Origin: Methylobacterium sp.
GTDB lineage: Bacteria > Pseudomonadota > Alphaproteobacteria > Rhizobiales > Beijerinckiaceae
Reading direction: 5' to 3'
NCBI RefSeq assembly: GCF_028290105.1
Contig: NZ_JAQGKL010000040.1
Span: forward strand, 1-38,857
DNA length: 38,857 bases
Both the position numbers and the translations under genes were made by a program. Under the pieces are notes generated by a model. The model was not told the origin of the DNA. It worked only from the letters and a program-made list of their open reading frames with translations, and searched no databases. This document shows, piece by piece, positions 25,685 through 34,157 of this stretch. The stretch's first letter is position 1, and each line of letters starts with the position of its first letter.

Positions 25685-26913
25685 GACAGGACGAGCGCGG
25701 GCCCCGCGCCGTGCCGGCCACTGACGGCGGGCTTGAGTCGGGTCCGATCGGCCCGACGCCGTTCCTCGGCGGCTTCGAGTGTTCGAGCCACCGCCGCTTC
25801 GACGGGCGGCGCCTCGACCTGATCGCCGCGACGGAGCACGACACCTGGGCGGCGGCCGATTACGCGGCGCTGCTGGCCCACGACCTCTCCGGCGCCCGCG
25901 ACGGCCTGCGCTGGCACCGGATCGAGGCTGGCCCCGGTCGCTACGACTGGTCGAGCGCGCGGCCGATGCTGCGGGCGGCGCGCGCCTGCGGCCTGCGGGT
26001 GATCTGGGACCTCTGCCATTACGGCTGGCCCGACGACATCGACATCTGGTCGGACGCCTTCGTGGCGCGCTTTGCCGAATTTGCGGCGCAAGCGGCCCGG
26101 GTGGTGGCCGCCGAGACCGACGGCCCGCCCGCCTTCTGCACCGTCAACGAGATGTCCTACTGGGCCTGGGCCGGGGGCGAGGTCGGCCGGATCGGTCCCC
26201 TGGCGCACGGCCGGGGGACCGCGCTCAAGCGCCAGCTCGTGCGGGCCTCTATCGCGGCCACGCGAGCCATCCGGGCGGTGGTACCGGAGGCGCGCTTCCT
26301 GCATGCCGAGCCCCTCATCAACGTGGTGGCGGGCCCCCCGGAGGACGAGGCGGCGGCACGCGCGTATCACCTCGCGCAGTACGAGGCCCTCGACATGGTC
26401 TGCGGGACCCTGTGCCCGGAACTCGGCGGCCATCCGGACTGCCTCGACGTCGTCGGGGTCAACATCTACCCGGACAACCAATGGGTGCTCGGCGGGGGCG
26501 CGATCCCCCTCGGGCACCACGCCTACCGGCCCCTGCGCAGCCTGCTGGCGGAGGTCCATGCCCGCTATCGGCGCCCGATCCTGGTGGCCGAGACCGGCGC
26601 CGAGGGCACGGCGCGGGCGCCCTGGCTGCACTACGTCTGCGCGGAGGTGCGCGCGGCGCGCGGCGCCGGCGTGCCCGTGGACGGGATCTGCCTCTATCCG
26701 ATCCTCGACTATCCCGGCTGGGAGAACGAGCGCCCCTGCGCCGTCGGCCTGTTCTCCGGCCCCGACGCGCGCGGGCGGCGGGCCTGCGACCCCGAGTTTG
26801 CCGCCGAGCTCCGGCGCCAGCAAGCCCTCTTCGAGCAATCCCCTTCCCGGCATGCGTGCCGCCAGGACGCTCCCTCCCAGCAAGCTCTCTTTTCGCGAAC
26901 GGCCGTCCGATGA
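25681..26913 (+). CDS. Second GH1-like glycoside hydrolase family protein
   Basis: The 410-residue protein is a divergent GH1/clan-A type protein. E157 in CTVNEMSYW is the likely acid/base and E304 in ILVAETGAEG the likely nucleophile; GFECS near the N-terminus matches GFECT in the preceding fusion, so the two are probably related. There is no signal peptide. The C-terminal tail contains QQALF twice. The start overlaps the fusion gene stop and the stop overlaps the ABC gene start, a tight three-gene operon. It may act as a transglycosylase on a cytoplasmic glycan intermediate; that is speculation. Confidence 0.8.
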   Translation: MRQDERGPRAVPATDGGLESGPIGPTPFLGGFECSSHRRFDGRRLDLIAATEHDTWAAADYAALLAHDLSGARDGLRWHRIEAGPGRYDWSSARPMLRAARACGLRVIWDLCHYGWPDDIDIWSDAFVARFAEFAAQAARVVAAETDGPPAFCTVNEMSYWAWAGGEVGRIGPLAHGRGTALKRQLVRASIAATRAIRAVVPEARFLHAEPLINVVAGPPEDEAAARAYHLAQYEALDMVCGTLCPELGGHPDCLDVVGVNIYPDNQWVLGGGAIPLGHHAYRPLRSLLAEVHARYRRPILVAETGAEGTARAPWLHYVCAEVRAARGAGVPVDGICLYPILDYPGWENERPCAVGLFSGPDARGRRACDPEFAAELRRQQALFEQSPSRHACRQDAPSQQALFSRTAVR

Positions 26914-28736
26914 TGAGGCCCCCCCCGGCCGTCGCCCCGCACCTGTCCGGTCCCGGCCGGTTCATCCTGCACCACCTGCTGCGCTGGCGCTGGCAGTTCA
27001 CGCTGCTGTTCACCCTGGTGACGGCCTCGGCCGCCTGCGGCGTCGGACAGCAATACGTGCTCAAGCAGTTCGTCGACGCGATGGCGCGCCCCGGCGACGC
27101 GGCGTCGGCCGTCATCGGGGTGCTGCTCCTGTTCCTCGGGCTGATCGCGGCCGAGAGCGAGCTCGCCCGGCTCACCGGCTGGCTCGCCTGCCGGGTCACG
27201 GTGGGCGTCGGCGTGAACCTGCGCCTCGAGCTCTTCGACGAGCTCAGCGCGCAGTCGATGCGCTACTTCGCCGAGAACCTCGCCGGCTCGCTCGGCCAGC
27301 GCATCACCGCCACCGCCGGCAATTTCGGGGCGCTCACCAACACCCTGGTCTGGCGGATCATCCCGCCGGTGGTGGATGTGGGCGGCGCGGTGATCATCTT
27401 CTCCACCATCGACGGGACGCTGACGGTGGCCCTGCTGGCCTTCGTGGTCGTGGTCACCGCCGGGCTGATCGTGTTCGGCGAGCGCGGCCGGCCCCTGCAC
27501 CGTGCCTATTCGGGACAGGCGGCGGCGGTGGCGGGCGACCTCATCGACACCATCACCAACATGTGGACGGTCAAGGCCTTCTCGGCCCGGCGGCGCGAGT
27601 GGGAGCGCCTGCGCACCGGGTTCGAGGCGGAGGCCGCCGCCCAGCGCCGGAGCTGGATGTATCTCGAGGTCGCGCGCCTCCTCCACGACCTCGCCCTCTG
27701 GGCGATGGCCGCCGGCATCCTGACCTGGGCCGCGACCCTGTGGAGCCGGGGGCAGGCCACCCCGGGCGACGTCGTCGTGGTGGCGAGCCTGACCCTGCGC
27801 ATCCTGCACAGCTCGAAGGACATGGCCCTCTCGCTGGTGGATGTGGCCCAGCAATTCGGCTTCGTGGAGGAGACCCTCGCGGTCATCGCCAAGCCCCGTT
27901 CGGTGAGCGACGCGCCGGGCGCCCCCGCCCTGCGCTGCGAGGGCGGGCGGGTCGAACTGCGCAACGTCTGCTTTGCCTACGGGACCGGCCGGCGCGCCCT
28001 CGACGAGGTCAGCCTGATCATTCCCGCCGGCCAGAAGGTCGGCATCGTCGGCCCCTCGGGCGCCGGCAAGTCGACCCTGGTCCACCTCCTGCAGCGCCTG
28101 CACGACGTCGAGCGCGGCGCCATCCTCATCGACGGCATGCCCATCGACGCCGTGCGCCAGGATTCCTTACGCGACGCCCTGGCGGTGGTGCCCCAGGAGA
28201 TCAGCCTCCTGCATCGCAGCGTCTTGGAGAACATCCGGTTCGCGCGGCCCGAGGCCGACGACGCCGCGGTGTTCGCCGCCGCGCGCGCCGCCGCCTGCGA
28301 CGGCTTCGTCCGGCGCCTGGCCCAGGGCTACGACACCATCGTGGGCGAGCGCGGCGCCAAGCTCTCGGGTGGCCAGCGCCAGCGCATCGGCATCGCCCGC
28401 GCCTTCCTGAAGGACGCCCCGATCATCCTCCTCGACGAGGCGACCTCGGCCCTCGACACCGAATCCGAGATGGCGATCCAGGCGGCGCTGGTGCGGATCA
28501 TGCGCGCGCGCACCGTGATCGCGGTGGCGCACCGCCTCTCCACCCTGACGAGCTTCGACCGCATCCTCGTCATCGACCAGGGCCGCGTGGTGGAGGACGG
28601 CACCGCCGCGGACCTGCGCCGGCAGGGCGGCCTCTTCGAGCGGATGTGGCGCCTCCAGGCCGAAGGGCTGCCGGTGGACGGGGTCGTGCGCGAGGCGGAC
28701 GGCGCCGCGCGCACCGGGATCGCGCGCATCGCCTGA
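26910..28736 (+). CDS. ABC exporter, fused membrane and ATPase domains
   Basis: The 608-residue half-transporter has a six-helix type membrane domain (about 20-310) and an ATPase domain with Walker A GPSGAGKST (from about 381), signature LSGGQRQRIG, Walker B IILLDEATSALD (from about 505) and switch His in VAHRLS. It belongs to the MsbA/NdvA-like exporter group, which moves lipids, glycans or peptides out of the cytoplasm as homodimers. ATG 26910 overlaps the GH1 stop; a second ATG follows at once. Context suggests export of a glycan or glycolipid made by the neighbouring genes. Its substrate is not shown by sequence. Confidence 0.9.
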   Translation: MMRPPPAVAPHLSGPGRFILHHLLRWRWQFTLLFTLVTASAACGVGQQYVLKQFVDAMARPGDAASAVIGVLLLFLGLIAAESELARLTGWLACRVTVGVGVNLRLELFDELSAQSMRYFAENLAGSLGQRITATAGNFGALTNTLVWRIIPPVVDVGGAVIIFSTIDGTLTVALLAFVVVVTAGLIVFGERGRPLHRAYSGQAAAVAGDLIDTITNMWTVKAFSARRREWERLRTGFEAEAAAQRRSWMYLEVARLLHDLALWAMAAGILTWAATLWSRGQATPGDVVVVASLTLRILHSSKDMALSLVDVAQQFGFVEETLAVIAKPRSVSDAPGAPALRCEGGRVELRNVCFAYGTGRRALDEVSLIIPAGQKVGIVGPSGAGKSTLVHLLQRLHDVERGAILIDGMPIDAVRQDSLRDALAVVPQEISLLHRSVLENIRFARPEADDAAVFAAARAAACDGFVRRLAQGYDTIVGERGAKLSGGQRQRIGIARAFLKDAPIILLDEATSALDTESEMAIQAALVRIMRARTVIAVAHRLSTLTSFDRILVIDQGRVVEDGTAADLRRQGGLFERMWRLQAEGLPVDGVVREADGAARTGIARIA

Positions 28737-28902
28737 GTGCGGGCCTCGACGCTCGGTTTGTCTGCCGGGCTTCTTGTTCGCGTTCGTGTCCGCCAGCAGC
28801 AGGACCCCCTCGCCACGCTCGACAACGAGCCGCGCTCCATGGTGACGGGTGTGATCTTCGTCTGCGTGTCGGGGAAATCGCACGGCCCGCCGTTACCGGC
28901 AT

Positions 28903-29325
28903 CTACGGCCGGCGCGTCTCTTCGGCGAAGATCGTGATGGCGGAGCCGAGGTTGAGGGCCGGTTCGCGCGGGGTGTTGACGAAGCGCAGCTGCACGAGGG
29001 TCTCGCCCATGATCGCCTTGAAATGCGGGGTCAGGGCGAGGGGCAGGCAGCGGTCGAGGGCGGCGTAGGCCGAGGCCTCGTAGGCCTTGCGGGCGGCCTC
29101 GTCGCCCTTGAGGATGCGCGCCATCAGGCGGGGCGGTCCGCGCAGGCCGCCGTCGGGGGCGAACAGGAACCGGAACGCCATCACCGAGCCCTCCGTGCCG
29201 GCCGGAACGGTCCAGCACCCGACGAGCGCGGCGCGCATCTGCGCCCAGGAATCGATTGGTTCGCCCGCCCGCGCCGATCCGCAGAGCAGGAGCGTCGTCA
29301 CTGCGATGGCCGGCCCCTTGCGCAT
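28903..29325 (-). CDS. Exported TonB/TolA C-terminal-like protein
   Basis: This 140-residue protein has a short signal peptide (MRKGPAIAVTTLLLCGSARA). The mature part shows ALVGCWTVPAGTEG, FRFLFAPDGGLRGPPRLM, AALDRCLPLALTPHFK and LVQLRFVN, the arrangement of TolA/TonB C-terminal-type domains seen in small alphaproteobacterial periplasmic proteins. Function unknown. ATG 29325 gives the better leader and has GAGG eight bases upstream; GTG 29343 is in frame. It converges with the ABC gene, with 166 bp of empty DNA between. Confidence 0.65.
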   Translation of the reverse strand: MRKGPAIAVTTLLLCGSARAGEPIDSWAQMRAALVGCWTVPAGTEGSVMAFRFLFAPDGGLRGPPRLMARILKGDEAARKAYEASAYAALDRCLPLALTPHFKAIMGETLVQLRFVNTPREPALNLGSAITIFAEETRRP

Positions 29326-29563
29326 CCTGATCGCCTCGCTCACCCCGTCCCGTCATTCGACGCGGTTGCGCATCCTTCGTTCCGGAATCGGTCCCGGGCC
29401 GCCGGCCTGGCCCTATCGGTACGGCACCGGCGATCCGGCGGCCGGTTTCGGAAAAACCCCGCGCGATGCGACCTTTCCGGCCCTCGGCCGTTGTCCCGTC
29501 ACATCGGCCCGGCTCGCCGCCCGCGAGCGGGGCGCCCTCAGGACGAACGTCAGGAGCCTTTTC

Positions 29564-29842
29564 ATGAAGTCTGTCATCATCGCCGCCGCTCTCATCCTCT
29601 CTCCCGTCGCGCTCATGGGCTCGGCCCAGGCGCAGGGCACCGTGCGCGGCGCCGAGCGTGGGATCGAGGACGGCAACCGGGCCGCGGGCCCGGTGGGCGG
29701 CATCGTCGGCGGTGCCGTCGGGGCTGCGACCGGTACCGTGGGCGGCGTCCTCGGTGTCGATCCCGACCGCCGCGAGGACCGCCTTGAGCGCCAGGAGCGT
29801 CGCGAGGAGCGCCTCGAGCGTCGTGAGCGCCTCGAGCGCTAA
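29564..29842 (+). CDS. Small glycine-zipper exported protein with basic repeat tail
   Basis: The 92-residue protein has a signal peptide ending in SAQAQG, a glycine-zipper segment (VGGIVGGAVGAATGTVGGVLG) and a strongly charged tail of repeated RxxRLER/RREERLER units. AGGAG eight bases before ATG 29564 and a perfect terminator just after the stop make this a convincing single-gene unit. The role is unknown; the design suggests envelope association. Compare the truncated protein at the left edge. Confidence 0.78.
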   Translation: MKSVIIAAALILSPVALMGSAQAQGTVRGAERGIEDGNRAAGPVGGIVGGAVGAATGTVGGVLGVDPDRREDRLERQERREERLERRERLER

Positions 29843-29851
29843 GACCTAAGG

Positions 29852-29886
29852 GCCGCCCGGCTCCGAACATGGAGCCGGGCGGCTTT
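29852..29886 (+). terminator. Rho-independent terminator
   Basis: A perfect 13-bp stem (29852-29864 with 29871-29883, GCCGCCCGGCTCC and its complement) has a 6-nt loop and is followed by TTT. It begins ten bases after the stop of the glycine-zipper gene. It also lies at the very start of the following glycosylase frame, arguing for the later start of that gene. Confidence 0.85.
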
Positions 29887-29905
29887 GCCGCTCACTGAAC
29901 GCGAC

Positions 29906-30541
29906 GTGCCCGATCCCGACATCGACGACCGTGCACACGCCCACGTGCTCGCCATCGCCAAAGGTCTGTCGGAGACCCTGGCTGAGGCCATCGCCCGCGT
30001 CGGACCGCTTGCGATCCCCCCACCTCCGCAGCAGAGCGTCGCCGAGCGCCTCTGCGTCGAGGTCGTCAACCAGCAGCTCTCGGTACGCGCGGCAGCCGCG
30101 ATCTGGTCCCGCGTCGAGGCCGCCGCCGCCGGGATGGGCCTGACGCCCTGGGCCTTCTTCGTCCACGAGCATGATGCGACTTTGCGGGCCTGTGGCCTCT
30201 CGGGCGCCAAGGTCCGCGCGCTCCAGGCCATCCGCGCGGCCGACGAGGCCGGGATGCTGGACGCCACCCTGGCCGCCCTGCCGCACGTGGAACGCTCCGC
30301 CATCCTCTGCCGGATCAAGGGCGTTGGCCCCTGGACCGCCGACATGATCGGCATCTTCCACTACGGCGATCCGGATATCTGGCCGCTCGGCGATGTCGCG
30401 GCCGTCGGCTGTCTCCGGCGCCTGACGGGTCTCACCGACACGGCGGCGGTCGCCGCGGCCTTCGCGCCCTACCGCTCGCACCTCGCGCGCTATGCCTGGC
30501 GCATCAAGGACCTGCCGCCAAGCGGGACGCCCGTCGCGTAG
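29906..30541 (+). CDS. DNA-3-methyladenine glycosylase II (AlkA-type, HhH-GPD)
   Basis: The 211-residue protein excises alkylated bases. It carries VVNQQLS, the hairpin KGVGPWTADM and the catalytic Asp in PLGDVAAVG, the HhH-GPD signature. It is short, without the AlkA N-terminal domain, as in Mag-type proteins. The frame extends to a TTG at 29885 within the terminator tail; GTG 29906 is preferred. Neither has a clear ribosome binding site. Its stop is six bases from the stop of the convergent dctD. Confidence 0.85.
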   Translation: MPDPDIDDRAHAHVLAIAKGLSETLAEAIARVGPLAIPPPPQQSVAERLCVEVVNQQLSVRAAAAIWSRVEAAAAGMGLTPWAFFVHEHDATLRACGLSGAKVRALQAIRAADEAGMLDATLAALPHVERSAILCRIKGVGPWTADMIGIFHYGDPDIWPLGDVAAVGCLRRLTGLTDTAAVAAAFAPYRSHLARYAWRIKDLPPSGTPVA

Positions 30542-30547
30542 GGCGCC

Positions 30548-31906
30548 TCAGCGGTAATCCGTCGGCGTCAGCCCGTGCCGGGCGATCTTGTCGTAGAGGG
30601 TCTTTCGCGGGGTGCCGAGGGATTCGGCCGCGAGGCGCACGTCGCCCCCGGCCATGATCAGCTCCTCGCGGATCAGACCCCGCTCGAAGCGGTCGACCTG
30701 CTCGGCGAGCGTCCCGGTGACCGTGGGCTCCGGCGTCGACAGGTCGCGCTGGCTCAGGCCGAGGGCGTAGCGCTCCGCGAAATGTCCGAGTTCGCGCACG
30801 TTGCCGGGCCAGTCGTGCCGGCGCAGGTGGTCGAGCACGCTCGGCGTGATCTCCGGAACCGCCCGGTCGAAGCGCGAGGCGGCCCGGCGCAGGAATTCGT
30901 GGAAGAGCAGGATCACGTCCTCGCGCCGGTCGCGCAGGGGCGGGATGGCGATCGTGATGACGTTGAGCCGGTGGTACAGGTCATCGCGGAACGTGCCCTG
31001 CGCGGCGGCCTGGCCGAGATCGACCTTGGTGGCCGCCACCACGCGCATGTCCACCGGCAGGGTCTCGTTGCTGCCGAGCGGCTCCACGCTCCGTTCCTGC
31101 AGCACGCGCAGGATCTTCACCTGAAGGCCGAGGGGCATGCTCTCGATCTCGTCGAGGAACAGCGTGCCGCCCTGCGCGTGCTCGATCCGGCCGACGCGGC
31201 GCTTCAGGGCCCCCGTGAAGGCGCCGGCCTCGTGCCCGAACAGCTCGCTTTCGACCACGCTGTCGGGCAGCGCCCCGCAATTCATGGCGACGAAGTTGCG
31301 CTTGGCGCGCCGGCCCCAGCGATGCAGGGCGCTCGCCACCACCTCCTTGCCCGAGCCGGTCTCGCCGAAGACGAGGACGTCGACATCCGCCTGCGCCACC
31401 TCGCGCACGAGCCGGCGCAGGCGCACGATCTCGGGCGAGACCCCGAGGAAGGCCGGGTCCTCCTCCAGCGCCGCCTCGAGGCGGGCGCGCAGCTGGCGGT
31501 TCTCTAGAACGAGGCGGCGGCGTTCGAGCGCCCGTCGCGCCGAGGTGAGCAGGGCCTCGGCCGGGTAGGGCTTGGCCAGGAAATCGTAGGCGCCGTCGCG
31601 CATCGCCCCCACCGCCATGCGGATGTCGCCGTGGCCGGTGATCAGGATCACCGGCAGTTCCGGGTCGATCGCCCGCAGGCGCGCAAACAGCGCGACGCCG
31701 TCGAGGTCGGGCAGGCGCACATCCGTGATGACGAGCCCGGGCGGCTCGGCGAGGATCGCGGTCAGCGCCGGCCCGGCGGCCCCGAAGGTCTCCACCGTGA
31801 AGCCGTCGAGTTCCAGGCTCTGCCGGTTGGCGCGGCAGACATCCGCCTCGTCGTCGATGAAGACGACCCGCTCGGCCGCGACCGCCCCCAGACCCGTCTC
31901 GCTCAC
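30548..31906 (-). CDS. dctD: C4-dicarboxylate response regulator, sigma-54 activator DctD
   Basis: The 452-residue NtrC-type regulator has a receiver with phosphoacceptor D62 (LVITDVRLPDLDG) and an AAA+ domain with Walker A GETGSGKE (181-188), GAFTGA (228-233, contacts sigma-54) and Walker B TLFLDE. A C-terminal Fis-type helix-turn-helix ends in GTPRKTLYDKIARHGL. The GTG start overlaps the dctB stop. With DctB it turns on dctA, which is divergent here. A sigma-54 promoter and upstream dyads are present in front of dctA. Confidence 0.93.
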   Translation of the reverse strand: MSETGLGAVAAERVVFIDDEADVCRANRQSLELDGFTVETFGAAGPALTAILAEPPGLVITDVRLPDLDGVALFARLRAIDPELPVILITGHGDIRMAVGAMRDGAYDFLAKPYPAEALLTSARRALERRRLVLENRQLRARLEAALEEDPAFLGVSPEIVRLRRLVREVAQADVDVLVFGETGSGKEVVASALHRWGRRAKRNFVAMNCGALPDSVVESELFGHEAGAFTGALKRRVGRIEHAQGGTLFLDEIESMPLGLQVKILRVLQERSVEPLGSNETLPVDMRVVAATKVDLGQAAAQGTFRDDLYHRLNVITIAIPPLRDRREDVILLFHEFLRRAASRFDRAVPEITPSVLDHLRRHDWPGNVRELGHFAERYALGLSQRDLSTPEPTVTGTLAEQVDRFERGLIREELIMAGGDVRLAAESLGTPRKTLYDKIARHGLTPTDYR

Positions 31907-33819
31907 GTCGTCGCCTCCAGCGGCGCACGCGCCGGTCCCCCCACCGCGGCGGCCCCCCGTGCGGGGTCTTGTTCGCAGATCGGGGCTTTCGCCAGATCCA
32001 TGCGGAAGATCGCGCCGCCGCCCGGATTGTCCAGGGCATTCAGGCTCCCCCCGCAATCCTCGACAATTCCGCGCGCGATGGCGAGCCCGAGACCGAGCCC
32101 GTCCGACTTGGTGGTGAAGAAGGCGTCGAAGACCTGCGCGCGCAGCCCCTCGGAGAGGCCCGGCCCTGTGTCGCGGACCTCGACGGCGACGCGGCCGGGG
32201 TCCGTCTCCCGGACGCACAGGCCGACGCGGGGTTCGGGACGACCCCCCACGGCATCGAGGGCGTTCTGGAGCAGGTTGACGACCACCTGTTCGAGGCGCG
32301 GTCCGTCGCCGAGCACGTGGAGTTCCGGAGGGCCCGGCTCCACGACGAGCGGGATGCCGGCCGCCGCCGCCCGGGCCTCCACGAGTTCCAGGGCGTTGCG
32401 CAGGATGCCGGCCAATGCCACCGGCTCGCGCTTGGGCGAGGCGCGCCGGGCGAACCCCTTCAACTGGCGGGTGAGGCCGCCGATGCGGTCGGTGAGGCGC
32501 CCGATCGCGATCGTGTTCTCCGCCGCCTCCGCGCCACGACCGCGCTGGACCAGGATGGCGGCGTTGTCGGCGTAGGAGCGGATGGCGGCGAGCGGCTGGT
32601 TGATCTCGTGGGCCATGCTGGCGGCGAACTGGCCGAGGGCCGCGAGGCGCCCGGCCTGGGCGAGTTCGCGCCCCAGGCGCTCGCGCTCGGCCTCCGCCCG
32701 GCGGCGCTCCTCGATTTCGAGGCGCAGGAGCCGGTTGGCGTCGGTGAGTTCCAGGGTCCGCTCGCGCACGCGGGCCTCCAGGGCGTCGCGCTGCGCCGAG
32801 GCGCGGGCGAGGCGTTCCCGGTTGCGCCGGCCCCGCCCCGCCAGGGCGGTCAGGCCGAGGCAGGCGAGCCCCGTGACCAGGGCGGCGATGATCCAGGCCT
32901 GGATCCGCTCGCGCTCCACCGTGCGCCCCAGCGGCGTGAGGGTGGAGAGGCGCCACTCGGTTCCGGGGATCGGCGCGTCGAGGAGGAGGGCGACCCGGGC
33001 CGGCTGCGCGCCCTGGCCCACGCGCACGAGGTCCGTGGTGCCCGCCATGGGAAAGAGCGGCATGTCGGGGAGGGGGGCGTCTCCGAATTCCAGGGTCTCG
33101 CGGATGCGCCGGCGCTCGGCCTCGTCGATCCGCCGCAGGGTGGTGAGGCGCCAGTCCGGGTCGCTCGCCACCAGGACGATGCCTCGGGAATCGGCGACGA
33201 ACACCCCGTCCCCGGACTTGCGCCACGCGGCCTCGACCCCGTCGAACTCGATCTTGACCACGACCACGCCGTCGGCGTTTCCGATCCGCCGCGACAGGTA
33301 GAGGCCGGCCCGGCCGCTCACGGTGCCGAGCGCGAATTGCGAGCCGGCGCCCGCCCCCATCGCCTGCCGGAAATAGGGGCGGAAGCCGTAATCCCGTCCG
33401 AGGAAGCTGCCCTTCGCCCCCGCATTGCTCGCCGCCACCGTGATGCCGTCGGGGCGGATCACGTAGATCACCGCGGAGCCGGTCGCCTCGGCCACCTGGG
33501 CGAGCCGCCGGTTGACGCTCGCGACGAGGGGGCCCGACGGCGACGCGCCCGCCACGGCGGCGATCTCCGGGTCCGCCGCGAGGGCGAGGGGCAGGGAGGC
33601 CTGCTTCTGCATCTCGGCCCGCAGGGCCCCGACCTGGAGCCCGAGGGCGGCTTGCGCCGTGCGGCGCAGGTCGGCCAGCGCCCAGCGCTCGGCGACGCGC
33701 CCGGCACCCCAGGCGGCGAGCAGAATCGCGACGAGGCTCGCCAGGAGCACGAGGCTCCGGCGGTTCGCTCCCTGCGCGTCCGCACCCGGCGCTTCAACGG
33801 GATCGGAGGCCGGAATCAT
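31903..33819 (-). CDS. dctB: C4-dicarboxylate sensor histidine kinase DctB
   Basis: The 638-residue kinase has two membrane helices (about 28-48 and 285-305) flanking a periplasmic double-PDC domain (with GRDYGFRPYFRQAM and GLYLSRRI, as in DctB). A coiled coil follows, then HisKA H404 (ASMAHEINQPLAAIRS) and HATPase (NLLQNALDAV, DTGPGLS, GLGLGLAI). It senses succinate, malate or fumarate and phosphorylates DctD. ATG 33819 has GGGGA upstream; the open frame continues further only through the promoter region. Coupled to dctD. Confidence 0.93.
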   Translation of the reverse strand: MIPASDPVEAPGADAQGANRRSLVLLASLVAILLAAWGAGRVAERWALADLRRTAQAALGLQVGALRAEMQKQASLPLALAADPEIAAVAGASPSGPLVASVNRRLAQVAEATGSAVIYVIRPDGITVAASNAGAKGSFLGRDYGFRPYFRQAMGAGAGSQFALGTVSGRAGLYLSRRIGNADGVVVVKIEFDGVEAAWRKSGDGVFVADSRGIVLVASDPDWRLTTLRRIDEAERRRIRETLEFGDAPLPDMPLFPMAGTTDLVRVGQGAQPARVALLLDAPIPGTEWRLSTLTPLGRTVERERIQAWIIAALVTGLACLGLTALAGRGRRNRERLARASAQRDALEARVRERTLELTDANRLLRLEIEERRRAEAERERLGRELAQAGRLAALGQFAASMAHEINQPLAAIRSYADNAAILVQRGRGAEAAENTIAIGRLTDRIGGLTRQLKGFARRASPKREPVALAGILRNALELVEARAAAAGIPLVVEPGPPELHVLGDGPRLEQVVVNLLQNALDAVGGRPEPRVGLCVRETDPGRVAVEVRDTGPGLSEGLRAQVFDAFFTTKSDGLGLGLAIARGIVEDCGGSLNALDNPGGGAIFRMDLAKAPICEQDPARGAAAVGGPARAPLEATT

Positions 33820-33840
33820 CGGATCCCCGTCGCTGCGGGT

Positions 33841-33878
33841 TTCCGGACGGAATTCCGGGGTCGTGTCCGAATTTCCGC
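33841..33878. promoter_or_regulatory. Paired dyads, candidate DctD upstream activating sites
   Basis: CGGAATTCCG (33848-33857, part of TTCCGGACGGAATTCCGG) and the related TCCGAATTTCCGC (33866-33878) lie about two helical turns apart, 90-125 bp before the sigma-54 promoter. That spacing and the shared CGGAA core fit tandem DctD-binding sites. Binding is inferred. Confidence 0.5.
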
Positions 33879-33964
33879 AAGCCGATCTTTGGAAGGGCGC
33901 GTCATCGCGGGAAAAACAACCCTGATTCCAGTAGGTTAACAGAAAACTGCGATCGTCCGCCGGC

Positions 33965-33980
33965 TGGCATGCCGGTTGCC
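33965..33980 (+). promoter_or_regulatory. Sigma-54 promoter of dctA
   Basis: TGGCATGCCGGTTGCC matches the -24/-12 consensus TGGCAYRNNNNTTGCW at every fixed position except the last. The GG and GC dinucleotides are separated by 10 bp as required. Transcription would begin near 33991, leaving a leader of about 165 nt before dctA. Fits dctB/dctD next door. The rest of the 338-bp dctB-dctA gap shows no gene. Confidence 0.8.
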
Positions 33981-34157
33981 ATTCCAAGAGCGTAACGCAG
34001 CCCTGCATCGCCCGCAGAGCTGCCCGCCGAAGGGCCAACGCTCCCGTATCCGGGAATGCCGAGGCTCCGAGGCCAACGACAAAGAACGGACGGGAGCGGG
34101 GCCATCCCCGCGACCCGAGCCGACATCCTTCGAGAGACCCACCGGGAGAACGCCCTC

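Noticed and set aside
26072..29068. 998-codon plus-strand frame across GH1 and ABC genes
   Set aside because: Arg/Pro-rich shadow of two genes in other frames, extending past the ABC stop into a minus-strand gene.
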